DNA of 64,000 nucleotides from CAZAQV01 sp964487255 (GCA_964487255.1 CAZAQV010000002.1:186001-250000), one strand, 5' to 3'; positions 41,842 through 50,618 are shown, numbered from the stretch's first letter. Made by a program: numbers and translations. Notes: generated from the letters alone by a model not told the origin.

Positions 41842-42567
41842 ATGGAGAACAAAGAAGGTACCCGAGTCCCGAACGTGAAGTTTCGCAACCGTAAAGATGG
41901 CGACTGGCACGACGTCAGTAGCGAAGAGTTCTTCAGGGGCCGCAAAGTCGTGGTCTTCGCACTGCCCGGCGCGTTTACCCCGACATGCTCGTCGACCCAC
42001 CTGCCGCGTTACGAGGAGCTCACGCCCGTGTTTAAGGAGAATGGTATCGACGAGGTGGCCTGCCTGTCGGTCAACGACGGTTTCGTGATGGACGCCTGGG
42101 CCAAGAACCAGAGCATTGAGAACGTCACGGTCCTGGCGGACGGAAATGGTGCGTTTAGCGAGGGTTTGGGGTTCTTGGTCGACAAGTCGGAGCTCGGTTT
42201 CGGTAAACGTTCGTGGCGCTATTCGATGCTCGTCGACGATGGTGTGGTCAAAAAGATGTTCATCGAGCCGGACAAACCCGGCGACCCCTTTGAGGTCTCC
42301 GACGCGGACACTATGCTCAAGTACATCAATGAAAACGCGAAGCTTCCAGCTGAGGTGACGATCTTCTCGAAACCGGGTTGCCCGTTTTGCCTCGAAGCCA
42401 AATCCATTCTCAGCGACAACGGCTACGTCTACGAAGAAATCCTCCTGGACAACGGCATCAGCTACAAGACGTTGCGCAACGTGACGGGCAAAGCCACGGC
42501 GCCGCAAATCTACATCGACGGCACGCACATCGGTGGCGTCAAGGAACTCAAGGCCTATCTCCGCTAG
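41842..42567 (+). CDS. peroxiredoxin-glutaredoxin fusion (hybrid Prx5)
   Basis: A 241-aa fusion. Residues 1-160 are a Prx5-type peroxiredoxin with the peroxidatic Cys in PGAFTPTCSSTHLP. Residues about 168-241 are a glutaredoxin with the active site KPGCPFCLEA and the TAPQIYIDG glutathione site. Such hybrids reduce peroxides with glutathione, the glutaredoxin part regenerating the peroxiredoxin. The two halves are complete and in frame. It is monocistronic; possible operator repeats lie upstream. Confidence 0.93.
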   Translation: MENKEGTRVPNVKFRNRKDGDWHDVSSEEFFRGRKVVVFALPGAFTPTCSSTHLPRYEELTPVFKENGIDEVACLSVNDGFVMDAWAKNQSIENVTVLADGNGAFSEGLGFLVDKSELGFGKRSWRYSMLVDDGVVKKMFIEPDKPGDPFEVSDADTMLKYINENAKLPAEVTIFSKPGCPFCLEAKSILSDNGYVYEEILLDNGISYKTLRNVTGKATAPQIYIDGTHIGGVKELKAYLR

Positions 42568-42793
42568 CGCATCTTGATGAAGAACGGGCAACCGGCGTTC
42601 CCCGGCTTCGGTTCTGCTCGCACAGGAAAATTACAAAAACAGTCTGTGCGCTGTGGACTGCGGAGTGGAGGGAGGTTCGCTTGTTAGCCGCAACCACGCG
42701 CGATCGTCGATGTGCATTTTGCTACACTGTGTTGCAGACTTGCCAAGTCTCGCGATAACCTAAGAACACCACGTTAGAAAAGGGTGACGCAAC

Positions 42794-43393
42794 TTGGGGG
42801 AGCGACCGACCGTACTCGTTGTCGACGACAATGAGGTGATTTTAGAGATTATTGTGCAGCAACTTGCGCTGCACGATATCTACGTCGTTACGACCACGCG
42901 CTCGACCATCGGCGATGCGCTCGCCCAGGGCATCGACAACCTGATTGCATTCGTACTCGACGTCGATATGCCAGACGTCGACGGAAGAACACTCTCGACC
43001 GCGCTTCGCAAGAACCCCAAGCACGACCGGGTGCCTATCATTTTCTTCACCGGAATGGAGCGGGCACGTGTCGAGAAGATGGCACAACGAATCGGCAACA
43101 CCTCGGTGGTCTCCAAGTCCGAGGGCATCAATGGACTGTGGACGGAGATCTTGCGTGTCACCGACATCGTCGTCGATGCCGAGGAGGTCGTAGATGGGGA
43201 GCCGGCACAAGCCATTTCGGACTTCGTCGACCTCGAAGACGATACTGACCACTCCCGAAGAACCGTCCAACCACCCGACGGGCGGCAGTCTCACGCGCGA
43301 ATCTCATACCCCAATCGAGATTCTTTATCGTCGATACACAATCAGGTCACGACCAGGCCCCCAAAGATCGGGAACGATGACGGTCGGCGTTAA
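42794..43393 (+). CDS. response regulator receiver protein
   Basis: A 199-aa protein that starts with TTG at 42794 (only start that keeps the first strand). A receiver domain covers about residues 4-125: VLVVDDNEVIL, phospho-acceptor in AFVLDVDMPDVDG, Thr in IIFFTGMER, Lys in VVSKSEG. The remaining 70 residues are hydrophilic and have no known fold. The 3' end overlaps the start of the RedB-like gene by 17 bp. It opens a cluster of signalling genes reaching 46907. Confidence 0.8.
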   Translation: MGERPTVLVVDDNEVILEIIVQQLALHDIYVVTTTRSTIGDALAQGIDNLIAFVLDVDMPDVDGRTLSTALRKNPKHDRVPIIFFTGMERARVEKMAQRIGNTSVVSKSEGINGLWTEILRVTDIVVDAEEVVDGEPAQAISDFVDLEDDTDHSRRTVQPPDGRQSHARISYPNRDSLSSIHNQVTTRPPKIGNDDGRR

Positions 43394-44066
43394 GCGCAAG
43401 AAGCTGCTCGCCGCGCTTGCTCTCGCGACATGGCTCGCCGCAATCGGCGTGGGCAACGCCATGCTGTACAAATACTCTCTCACCCCAGGTGACGCCGGTG
43501 AGCGGCACGAGCTTTGGCCTCTTTCGGTCGAACTGCCACGCAACACAGAGCGCCAGACTTTGGTGATGGTTGCGCACCCTCATTGCAGCTGCACGCGCGC
43601 GAGTATCGCGGAACTATCGCGTCTCATGACTCGCCTTCAAGGACGCGTTCAAGCGTTCGTGCTCTTTGTCGTCCCAAGCGACGCAGATCGTGGCTGGGCA
43701 AAGACCGATCTTTGGCGCAGCGCAGACGTCATCGAGGGCGTCACCCCCGTTGTGGATATCGACGGAGCCATGGCAGAGGCCTTCGGTAGCAAGACCTCGG
43801 GGCAAACGTATCTTTACGACCCACAGGGCGTCTTGCGCTTCTCCGGAGGCATCACACCGAGTCGCAGCCACCAAGGCGACAGCGTGGGCCGCCAACAGAT
43901 CATCCAGTGGGTCGAGACAAACTCTAACGAGTCGTCACAGAGTGCCGTCTATGGCTGCTCCCTTGAAGACGACGATGCACAAAATTTTCGGTTCCGGGAA
44001 CTGCGCATGGCACAAACCCTCGGTTCCGGAGAAAACAAGCTGAGGTCACATGACAAAGACAACTGA
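43377..44066 (+). CDS. membrane-anchored RedB-like thioredoxin-fold protein
   Basis: Start 43377 gives MTVGVKRKKLLAALALATWL, a membrane anchor (229 aa). The exported part has a thioredoxin-like fold: LVMVAHPHCSCTRASIAELS has CxC in place of CxxC, then VTPVVDIDGAMAEAFG and YLYDPQGVLRFSGGI. It matches the RedB type known from planctomycetes. CxC thioredoxins act as oxidoreductases. It sits between a receiver and a histidine kinase and overlaps the kinase gene by 17 bp, so it may supply redox input. Confidence 0.75.
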   Translation: MTVGVKRKKLLAALALATWLAAIGVGNAMLYKYSLTPGDAGERHELWPLSVELPRNTERQTLVMVAHPHCSCTRASIAELSRLMTRLQGRVQAFVLFVVPSDADRGWAKTDLWRSADVIEGVTPVVDIDGAMAEAFGSKTSGQTYLYDPQGVLRFSGGITPSRSHQGDSVGRQQIIQWVETNSNESSQSAVYGCSLEDDDAQNFRFRELRMAQTLGSGENKLRSHDKDN

Positions 44067-45396
44067 AAACCCTCAAGTTGAAGCACTGTTTCACGAACGA
44101 TGGCAGATCATTCTAAAGAGAACCGACAAAATGTTCGCGACGCTGATGGTCGTCCAGTGGGTGGCCGCAATCGGGCTTGCGCTGTGGGTGTCTCCTCACG
44201 CGTGGGCCGGTAGAGAGAGCGTCATCCATGCCCACGTGTTCGCGGCGCTGTTTATCGGCGGAGCCATCAGCAGTCTGCCACTTTTCCTCGTATTCTATCG
44301 ACCCGGTCACTTGTATACGCGCTACGTCATCGCTGCTGCGCAGATGTTGTGGGCGGGTTTACTGATTCATCTGACCGGCGGTCGCATTGAGACGCACTTT
44401 CACATCTTCGGCTCATTGGCCTTTCTCGCGTTCTATCGAGACTTGCGCATTTTGATACCCGCCACCGTCGTCACCGCAGCGGACCACTTCATTCGCGGCC
44501 TGTACTGGCCCGAGTCGATCTACGGCATCGCCAACCCCGAATGGTGGCGGTTTTTGGAACACGCATGGTGGGTCATCTTCATCGACTTTTTCTTGATCAC
44601 AAACTGCATTCAATCCTACCGCGACCTTTGGGGCCTTTGTGAACGCGAAGTAGAACTCGTTCAAGCGCAAGAGAGCGCAGTCCGGTTGGAACGGCTGGCA
44701 GCGGTGGGTCAGCTGGCCGCCAGTGTCGGGCATGAGCTACGCAACCCCCTTGCCGCGATCCGCAACGCACATGTTTACATCAGCCGTCAGCTCAAAAGCG
44801 ATGCAGTCACAGGCCTCAATCCCCGCGTCGGCACCTTCCTCGACCTCATGGACCGCGAACTCGACGCGAGCACGAAAATCATAGCCGATCTCCTCGACTT
44901 CTCCCGCGCTCGTGAGCCAGCTCGCACCTTATGCCCGCTTCAGCCGCTCGTGGATGAAGCCATCGAACTGATACCTGAGGAAAAAAAGGTGGGTGTGACG
45001 ATTCGCAACGAAGTTGCAGCGGACCTACCCGTGCCGGCCGTCGACAAGGACCAGTTTCGACAAGTACTGGTCAACCTTATCCAAAACGCTTCTGAGGCCG
45101 TGCAATCTCACAACGGTAGCGTGGCCATCGAGGCGGACGGCGGAAACGACCGCCCATGGCGAATCGTGGTTCGGGACGATGGCGGAGGTATCGACGCCGA
45201 CGCACTCGAGAAGATTTTCGAGCCTCTTTTCAGCACAAAGACCAAGGGAACGGGTCTTGGGTTGGCGATCGTTCGAAGCATCGTGCAGCGGCACGGTGGC
45301 GACATCACAGTGACAAGCAGCAAAAGCAACGGGACAGTGTTCGTGGCGGAAATTCCGCCGCGTCCGGCAGAGTCCGCCAAGCAGGCGGCAGCATAG
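44050..45396 (+). CDS. membrane sensor histidine kinase
   Basis: A 448-aa kinase with about six membrane helices in residues 30-195 (VVQWVAAIGLALWV, VFAALFIGGAISSLPLFLVF, FLAFYRDLRILIPATVV, VIFIDFFLITNCI). The HisKA helix carries the phospho-acceptor His in SVGHELRNPLAAIRNA (about residue 233), and HATPase_c has NLIQNASEAV, VRDDGGGID and GTGLGLAIVR. The membrane domain has no obvious ligand-binding loop. It overlaps the RedB-like gene and is 9 bp before a double-receiver gene, so this is one operon. Confidence 0.9.
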   Translation: MTKTTENPQVEALFHERWQIILKRTDKMFATLMVVQWVAAIGLALWVSPHAWAGRESVIHAHVFAALFIGGAISSLPLFLVFYRPGHLYTRYVIAAAQMLWAGLLIHLTGGRIETHFHIFGSLAFLAFYRDLRILIPATVVTAADHFIRGLYWPESIYGIANPEWWRFLEHAWWVIFIDFFLITNCIQSYRDLWGLCEREVELVQAQESAVRLERLAAVGQLAASVGHELRNPLAAIRNAHVYISRQLKSDAVTGLNPRVGTFLDLMDRELDASTKIIADLLDFSRAREPARTLCPLQPLVDEAIELIPEEKKVGVTIRNEVAADLPVPAVDKDQFRQVLVNLIQNASEAVQSHNGSVAIEADGGNDRPWRIVVRDDGGGIDADALEKIFEPLFSTKTKGTGLGLAIVRSIVQRHGGDITVTSSKSNGTVFVAEIPPRPAESAKQAAA

Positions 45397-45405
45397 GGAA
45401 TACGG

Positions 45406-46140
45406 ATGGATATTAAACGAATTATGTTGGTTGAAGATGAAGACTCCGTCAGGCTCACACTGGCGGCCAATCTTGAGCTCGATGGTTTTGAGGTCGTGGA
45501 AGCCGAAAGCGCGGAAGAGGCACTGACTCTGCTCAAAGAGCACAAGGTCGATGTCGTGCTCTCGGACATTCGCATGCCGGGAATTAGCGGCGTCGAATTG
45601 TTCCGCGAAATCCGTCGACAGCACGCCGGCCTTCCCGTCATCTTGATGACGGCGTTTACGACCGAAGAGTTTGTGGACCAAGCGATCGAAGAGGGCGTTT
45701 TCACCGTACTCTCCAAACCGGTAAACCTCGGAAAACTGGCGGGAACGCTTGAGCGCGCCATCGAAACCCCGTTCATTCTCGTCGTCGACGACACGAAAGA
45801 AACCACGGCTCAAATCTCGGATGGCCTCGCGAAGCTCGGGTTTCGAACACGCTCTGCCTTCGATGCACAAGAGGCACTTGCCGCAATCCGCACTGGCTCC
45901 GTCGACGTATGTGTGACCCGCCTCACCCTCGACGAGCCAGGCGATGACAACATGATCGAGAAGATGCGCTCTCTCGATCCGGATGTCATCTGTATCGTGG
46001 TTGCAAAAGGAGACAACCAACCCAACGTCATTAACGCCACGCGCGCTGGCGCGTACTCCTGCATGAAAGAACCTGTAAGTATGCGGGACCTCCTACACAA
46101 CATCGCACAAGGACGAGCGGCACGGGCGGGCGCGAGCTAG
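45406..46140 (+). CDS. response regulator with two receiver domains
   Basis: A 244-aa protein made of two receiver domains. The first (residues 1-120) is complete: VEDEDS, phospho-acceptor in VVLSDIRMPGISG, LMTAFT, LSKPVN. The second (about 125-240) keeps the acidic start (LVVDDTKETT) and Lys (MKEPVS), but the phospho-acceptor position is replaced (VCVTRLTLDEPG). It is probably a phosphate branch point or a pseudo-receiver. It is followed by another receiver gene 11 bp on and lies in the same operon as the histidine kinase. Confidence 0.88.
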   Translation: MDIKRIMLVEDEDSVRLTLAANLELDGFEVVEAESAEEALTLLKEHKVDVVLSDIRMPGISGVELFREIRRQHAGLPVILMTAFTTEEFVDQAIEEGVFTVLSKPVNLGKLAGTLERAIETPFILVVDDTKETTAQISDGLAKLGFRTRSAFDAQEALAAIRTGSVDVCVTRLTLDEPGDDNMIEKMRSLDPDVICIVVAKGDNQPNVINATRAGAYSCMKEPVSMRDLLHNIAQGRAARAGAS

Positions 46141-46151
46141 AGGACGAACCG

Positions 46152-46499
46152 ATGTCCTCAAAGCGAATCTTGCTGGTCGACGACGACGACAGCAACCTGA
46201 TGACCATGACCGCGTTGCTGGAAGATGAGGGTTTCGACGTTGCTTCTGCTCAGGCCTTGGACCAGGCTCGCGTGCAGCTGCGCGACGAGGCTAGGTTCGA
46301 TGCGGTCGTGTTGGACTACCACCTGGGCTCGGACAACGGGCTCGACCTCCTGCCCAATATCGAGGCTCATCAACCTCGACCGAAGGTTGTGGTGATGAGC
46401 GGCTTCCAATTTGAGCAGTCCGTTCCGGGCGTAGACGCCGTTGCACTAAAGGGCGAGCACTTCGACCGGTTCCTAGAAATGCTCACCGACCTGCTCTAG
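46152..46499 (+). CDS. single-domain response regulator
   Basis: A 115-aa receiver domain alone: LLVDDDDSNLMTM, phospho-acceptor Asp in AVVLDYHLGSDNG, Ser in VVMSGFQ, Lys in VALKGEHF. No output. With the double receiver upstream and the HPt gene that converges on it, it fits a phosphorelay. Confidence 0.85.
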   Translation: MSSKRILLVDDDDSNLMTMTALLEDEGFDVASAQALDQARVQLRDEARFDAVVLDYHLGSDNGLDLLPNIEAHQPRPKVVVMSGFQFEQSVPGVDAVALKGEHFDRFLEMLTDLL

Positions 46500-46520
46500 A
46501 CGGCAAACACCTTCGCTGAT

Positions 46521-46907
46521 TCAACTGTCGACAAGGCCCAAGGCGTCCCGCAGGGCAATGCACGACTGGTCGTGCATCGACCTGAGGGCCTCGAGATCGA
46601 TCGCGTCCAGTTCGCCGTTCTTTGCCGACATTTCGATCTGCGCAAGCATCGACGAGAGCCGGCTCGCACCGATATTGAGGCTCCCGCCCTTAAACGCATG
46701 CGCTGCGGAGCGACATGCCTCCGCGTCGGCTTGCTTAATGGAGCTCCTCAACGCTTCGAGATACTCGCTCGCGGACCGCGTGTAGGTGTTGAACAACTTG
46801 TTTAAAAAACCGGGCCGTTTCGGCGTTTCCAGGCGTTTGAGCCGCGAAACAATGTCAACGTCCACAAGCGGTTTGGGATCCAAGTGGTCTGCTTCCGAAG
46901 TTGCCAT
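46521..46907 (-). CDS. histidine phosphotransfer (HPt) protein
   Basis: Start 46907 (MATSEADHLDPK) gives 128 aa. The Hpt domain covers about 20-125, with the phosphorylated His in RSAAHAFKGGSLNIGASRL. HPt proteins shuttle phosphate between receiver domains. It is convergent with the receiver gene 46152-46499 and probably belongs to the same relay. Confidence 0.85.
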   Translation of the reverse strand: MATSEADHLDPKPLVDVDIVSRLKRLETPKRPGFLNKLFNTYTRSASEYLEALRSSIKQADAEACRSAAHAFKGGSLNIGASRLSSMLAQIEMSAKNGELDAIDLEALRSMHDQSCIALRDALGLVDS

Positions 46908-46980
46908 GACGCAAGTGAATTGTCCGCGCATCAACGACGAAGGTCAAGCTTTGTGGGTGCGTTCCCGCAAGCCTTTTATT

Positions 46981-47012
46981 ATCGATATTGTCTATATGTA
47001 TATTTCAACTAT
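46981..47012. promoter_or_regulatory. AT-rich element before the Lpd-like/OxyR operon
   Basis: ATCGATATTGTCTAT (46981-46995) and GTATATTTCAACTAT (46998-47012) each match several positions of an OxyR half-site (ATAG-N7-CTAT), but their spacing of 17 is shorter than the canonical 22. The stretch 46975-47030 is strikingly AT-rich for this genome and must hold the promoter. Confidence 0.3.
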
Positions 47013-47051
47013 TGATTTGTTCAACACAGGGACTTTCGCTAGATTCTCAGC

Positions 47052-48500
47052 ATGTCGGCACCGAAAAGGAAGACGAAGGTTGCGATCATAGGAGCGGGCA
47101 CGGCGGGACTCAGCGCCCGACGTGAAGTTGCGAAAGAGACCGCTGATTATCTGGTGATCGACGACGGCCCGCTCGGCACGACCTGCGCGCGCGTGGGCTG
47201 CATGCCGTCGAAGGTGCTGATTCAGGTCGCAAACGACTTTCACCGCCGTCATGCACTGGCCGAAGAAGGCATCGTCGGTGGCGCTGGCCTCAGCATCGAC
47301 ACCAAGGCGGCGCTCGCACACGTGCGAAAGCTTCGAGACCGCTTCGTGGCTGCCGTGCGCAGCGACATGCAAGAATGGGAGGACAAACTCGTGCGCAAGC
47401 GCGCCAAGTTCATAAGCTCCCACGTCCTGGAGCTCACAGCCGAGGGCGCGGAGCCCGAGCGCATCGAGGCCGAGCGCATCATTATCGCGACCGGTTCGAG
47501 CCCAGTCGTGCCCAAACCGTGGCAGGCCTTTGAACACCGATTGATCGATACCGACGCGTTCTTTGAGCTCGAGGACCTACCCGAGCGCGTCGTCGTCATC
47601 GGACTTGGGGTGATCGGTCTCGAACTCGGGCAGGCGCTGTCCCGACTCGGTGTCGAGGTGCAAGGTGTTACGCTCGACAAGCGCTTTGGCGGACTCAGCG
47701 ATCCGGAGGTTCAAAGCTGCGTCTTCGAGGCCATCCAAAAGGAGTTTTCCGTGCACCTAAGCGCAGTCGAAAGACTCGCGGAGGTTGGTGGTGACCTGTT
47801 GGTCGAACTCGCCGACGGGACGGAGCTTCGCGCCGACGCCGCACTCGTGACCATGGGACGCCGGCCCAACATTCACAGTCTCGGCATCGAAGACCTCGGT
47901 GTTGACCTTAGCGCAGGGGCATCCGCGGTCGACCCAGGTACGTTCAAAGTCAGCGGGGAGCCTTGGTACATCGGAGGCGATGTTTACCCACATCGCCCGG
48001 TGCTTCACGAGGCCTCCGACGAGGGACGCATTGCGGGTTACAACGCGGTTCATGACGAAGACCAATGCTTTCGACGACGCACACGTCTGACGATCACCTT
48101 TTCGGAGCCCAACATCGCTATGGTCGGGGAGACCTTCGAAGAGTTAGGCAAGCGCAACGCAGACTTTGTGATCGGTGAGGTCTCTTATCAGGGACAGGGT
48201 CGAGCCATCGTCAAGCTCAAAGAGACTGGGCTGCTGCGAGTGTACGCAAGTAGAAGAAGCGGAGCCATCTTGGGTGCAGAGCTTTTCGCACCTGACGGAG
48301 AACACCTCGCGCACCTCATCGCTTGGGCTCAAGCTTCGGATCTGACGGTCCGCGATGCACTGAGTCTGCCTTTCTACCACCCGGTCGTTGAGGAGGGTTT
48401 GCGAACGGCACTTCGCTCAGCGGCACGCCAGTTAGACGACGAGCGATCACCGCTAGAGGTGCTGCGTTGCGCCGACCCACCCGTCGGTATCCGCGCCTAA
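47052..48500 (+). CDS. dihydrolipoamide dehydrogenase-like flavoprotein
   Basis: A 482-aa FAD/NAD disulfide reductase. FAD motif VAIIGAGTAGLSARR, redox disulfide in TTCARVGCMPSK, NAD motif VVIGLGVIGLELGQALSRLG, FAD-contact WYIGGDV, and a C-terminal PFYHPVVEEGL that supplies the His-Glu base of the partner subunit. The pattern fits lipoamide dehydrogenases or relatives, but no E1 or E2 gene is near, so another disulfide substrate is possible. It lies 23 bp before oxyR and is probably cotranscribed, which suggests a role in thiol redox defence. Confidence 0.85.
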   Translation: MSAPKRKTKVAIIGAGTAGLSARREVAKETADYLVIDDGPLGTTCARVGCMPSKVLIQVANDFHRRHALAEEGIVGGAGLSIDTKAALAHVRKLRDRFVAAVRSDMQEWEDKLVRKRAKFISSHVLELTAEGAEPERIEAERIIIATGSSPVVPKPWQAFEHRLIDTDAFFELEDLPERVVVIGLGVIGLELGQALSRLGVEVQGVTLDKRFGGLSDPEVQSCVFEAIQKEFSVHLSAVERLAEVGGDLLVELADGTELRADAALVTMGRRPNIHSLGIEDLGVDLSAGASAVDPGTFKVSGEPWYIGGDVYPHRPVLHEASDEGRIAGYNAVHDEDQCFRRRTRLTITFSEPNIAMVGETFEELGKRNADFVIGEVSYQGQGRAIVKLKETGLLRVYASRRSGAILGAELFAPDGEHLAHLIAWAQASDLTVRDALSLPFYHPVVEEGLRTALRSAARQLDDERSPLEVLRCADPPVGIRA

Positions 48501-48523
48501 TGGCGTGATCGGGAAACACGGCG

Positions 48524-49480
48524 ATGGCAACTCTTCGACAACTCGAGTACGCCTTGGCGCTTGAAGAGCACCGCAACTTCGTGCGCGCAGCGCAGGCGTG
48601 CGAAGTGGGTCAACCGACACTGAGCACCCAGCTACAGAAACTCGAAGATGAGCTCGGAATCGTACTCTTCGATCGCAGCCGCAAGCCCGTCGAACCGACG
48701 GAGGACGGCCATAAGCTGCTCGATCAGTTCCGACGTGTCATGCGCGAAAACGAACGGATCGAAGAGGTGGTTTACGAGCTGCGCGGTGTCGTCGCTGGAC
48801 CCTACCGCCTCGGTATCATCCCGACCATGGCACCCACCATCTTGCCCGACCTGGTGGCCGCGATGTCCAAGCGCCACCCGGACGTCGAGTTGCGCCTCGA
48901 AGAGCTGACAACCCAGGAGATTATCGTTCGCTTGCAGCAAGAAACGCTCGACGGGGGCATCTTGGCAACGCCCCTCGCCCACCCAAAGATCTGCGAGTTT
49001 CCCATCTGTCGCGAAGACTTCGTCGTTTATCACGCGCCCGAGCTTCAGCTGCCAACAGACAAGAACGGTCGTGTGCGACTCACGCGCTTACCGCTCGAAA
49101 AGCTCGTGGTCATGCGCGACGGGCATTGCCTGCGCACCCAGACGCTCGACCTTTGCCAGCTCGACCAAAAGGCTGAGCACACGCAGTTCTTTACGTTTGA
49201 GGCCGGAAGCCTGGGGACCCTGTGTCGCATGGTCGAGCAGGGACCGTTCTTTACGGTGCTCCCCAAGCTCGCTGCGGCCGACCTTGAGGCTCGCGGTCGA
49301 GGACAATACATCAAGCCCATCGCCGGTTCCGTACCCTATCGCGAGATCGCAATCGTCGCGCACCGGGTCTCTACGCGCCGTGCTATTCGCGAAGCCGTGG
49401 GCGACATCTGCGGCCAAATCCTGCGTCGCGCAGAAAACCGCGAACGACGACATCGGGCGGCGCCAGTGCCGCCGTTATAA
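48524..49480 (+). CDS. oxyR: OxyR-family LysR regulator
   Basis: A 318-aa LysR-type regulator. HTH at residues 1-60 (LEYALALEEHRNFVRAAQAC). The regulatory domain has the two redox cysteines spaced nine apart in GHCLRTQTLDLC (about residues 203 and 212), as in OxyR. TPLAHP and GPFFTVLP are also typical of the family. It should sense hydrogen peroxide and switch peroxide-defence genes such as the catalase or Prx-Grx gene of this window. It follows the Lpd-like gene, with an AT-rich promoter region upstream of both. Confidence 0.92.
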   Translation: MATLRQLEYALALEEHRNFVRAAQACEVGQPTLSTQLQKLEDELGIVLFDRSRKPVEPTEDGHKLLDQFRRVMRENERIEEVVYELRGVVAGPYRLGIIPTMAPTILPDLVAAMSKRHPDVELRLEELTTQEIIVRLQQETLDGGILATPLAHPKICEFPICREDFVVYHAPELQLPTDKNGRVRLTRLPLEKLVVMRDGHCLRTQTLDLCQLDQKAEHTQFFTFEAGSLGTLCRMVEQGPFFTVLPKLAAADLEARGRGQYIKPIAGSVPYREIAIVAHRVSTRRAIREAVGDICGQILRRAENRERRHRAAPVPPL

Positions 49481-49496
49481 GCGCGCGAGTGGCGGA

Positions 49497-49871
49497 CTAC
49501 GAGCCGCTCTCGTTTTCGAGGTCGTGGGTGCGCATCTGGCGCATCGTGCTCCTGCCCTCGAAACGCGCACCTTTTTCAATATAGAGATCCGGCGTATCGA
49601 GGTCGGCGTGCACCACGGCAGTCCGCAACAGTTCAATCGATTGCTCGGCGATGACCTTTCCGTGCAGCGTGCCGCCGAGCATGATCAGCGAGCCCACATG
49701 AATGACAGCGTCGACATCCGCGCCCTCACCGATCACGAGCGTCCCCTTGCCGCGAATCTCTCCCTTGAGCGTGCCGTCAATGCGTGTGCCATGCTCAAAC
49801 ACGAGCGAACCTTCGTAGCTGGCTCCCTTGCCAATGAGCGACTCGATCCCTTCCGTTTGCGTCTCACTCAC
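49497..49871 (-). CDS. bactofilin
   Basis: A 124-aa bactofilin: short hydrophilic tails around a right-handed beta-helix built of repeated strands (YEGSLVFEHGTRIDGTLKG, VIGEGADVDAVIHVGSLIM, HADLDTPDLYIEKGARFEG). Bactofilins polymerise into cytoskeletal filaments that place enzymes and set shape. It overlaps the SCO1 gene upstream by 4 bp, which is an unusual partner. Confidence 0.9.
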   Translation of the reverse strand: MSETQTEGIESLIGKGASYEGSLVFEHGTRIDGTLKGEIRGKGTLVIGEGADVDAVIHVGSLIMLGGTLHGKVIAEQSIELLRTAVVHADLDTPDLYIEKGARFEGRSTMRQMRTHDLENESGS

Positions 49872-50467
49872 GGTCTAAGTTCCTTTCGCAGATCGCGCTC
49901 CAGCGAAGCCATACCTTCATCGTCATTGCGATAATACCCCCGGATGGTCGCCGTTGGATCCACGAGCACAAAATGTGTGGCGTGCAGGATATCGTACCCC
50001 TTTTCTCGCGCTTGCTTCTCGCCGATGGCCACTTTGAAACCTTGCTGGGCAACTTGCCCAATCTGCCGCGTGTCTCCGGTCAAAAACCACCAGTTGTCGT
50101 GCTTTGCCCGTTGCTCCACGGCGTAGCGGCGAAGCACTTTGGGCGTATCGACCTCGGGGTCCACGCTGATCGAAACGAACTGAACGCCTTCTCCCAGGTC
50201 CTCTAGCTTTTTGTGGAGCGTCACTGCCCGTGAGGTCATGACCGGACACACGCTTGGACAGGATGTGAAAATGAAGTTCGCAACCGACCATTTCCCTCGC
50301 AAGCGCTCTACCGTAAAGGGTGTGTCGTTCTGGTCCACAAGCCCAAGCGACTGCACCTGCGAGAGCCTCGGCAAAGCCGGCTCCTGGCGGTCGCAACCCA
50401 CCAAGCCAAGAGTCATCGTAACGACAAAGAACGGCGCCAGACGCCGCGATGAGCGTGCGGAGCCCAA
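49868..50467 (-). CDS. SCO1/SenC copper chaperone lipoprotein
   Basis: About 199 aa. The start is probably TTG 50467, giving MGSARSSRRLAPFFVVTM and a lipobox LGLVGC. The SCO fold follows: copper-binding TSCPSVCPVM (CxxxC, about residue 79) and His in ILHATHFVLVDP. SCO proteins metallate the Cu-A site of cytochrome oxidase. The haem-O synthase gene lies upstream on the same strand. The start falls inside a perfect 80-bp repeat that occurs twice with a 90-bp period, so a second in-frame copy of the initiation region lies 30 codons upstream. Confidence 0.85.
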   Translation of the reverse strand: MGSARSSRRLAPFFVVTMTLGLVGCDRQEPALPRLSQVQSLGLVDQNDTPFTVERLRGKWSVANFIFTSCPSVCPVMTSRAVTLHKKLEDLGEGVQFVSISVDPEVDTPKVLRRYAVEQRAKHDNWWFLTGDTRQIGQVAQQGFKVAIGEKQAREKGYDILHATHFVLVDPTATIRGYYRNDDEGMASLERDLRKELRP

Positions 50468-50523
50468 ACAAGCCGATTTGCTACTTGCAAATCGCTGCTT
50501 GTGACGCGCTGCCGTGAAGAGCC
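50444..50523 (+). repeat. dispersed hairpin repeat, copy B1
   Basis: 80 bp identical to 50534-50613. Contains CCGCGATGAGCG, the hairpin CGATTTGC-TACTT-GCAAATCG (50474-50494), flanked by ACAAGC and GCTTGT, which can extend the stem, and ends in GTGAAGAGCC. It covers the SCO1 start codon. Homologous to the copies near 15823 and 28621. Confidence 0.9.
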
Positions 50524-50533
50524 GTAAGTTCAG

Positions 50534-50613
50534 CCGCGATGAGCGTGCGGAGCCCAAACAAGCCGATTTGCTACTTGCAAATCGCTGCTTGTGACGCGCT
50601 GCCGTGAAGAGCC
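50534..50613 (+). repeat. dispersed hairpin repeat, copy B2
   Basis: Exact duplicate of 50444-50523, 90 bp away, so the reading frame continues through both copies on the minus strand. Its hairpin is at 50564-50584. It ends 6 bp before the stop of the CtaB gene. Confidence 0.9.
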
Positions 50614-50618
50614 ATGAG

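Noticed and set aside
45025..46020. 331-codon minus-strand ORF across the kinase and double-receiver genes
   Set aside because: Antisense of two well-supported genes, no motif.
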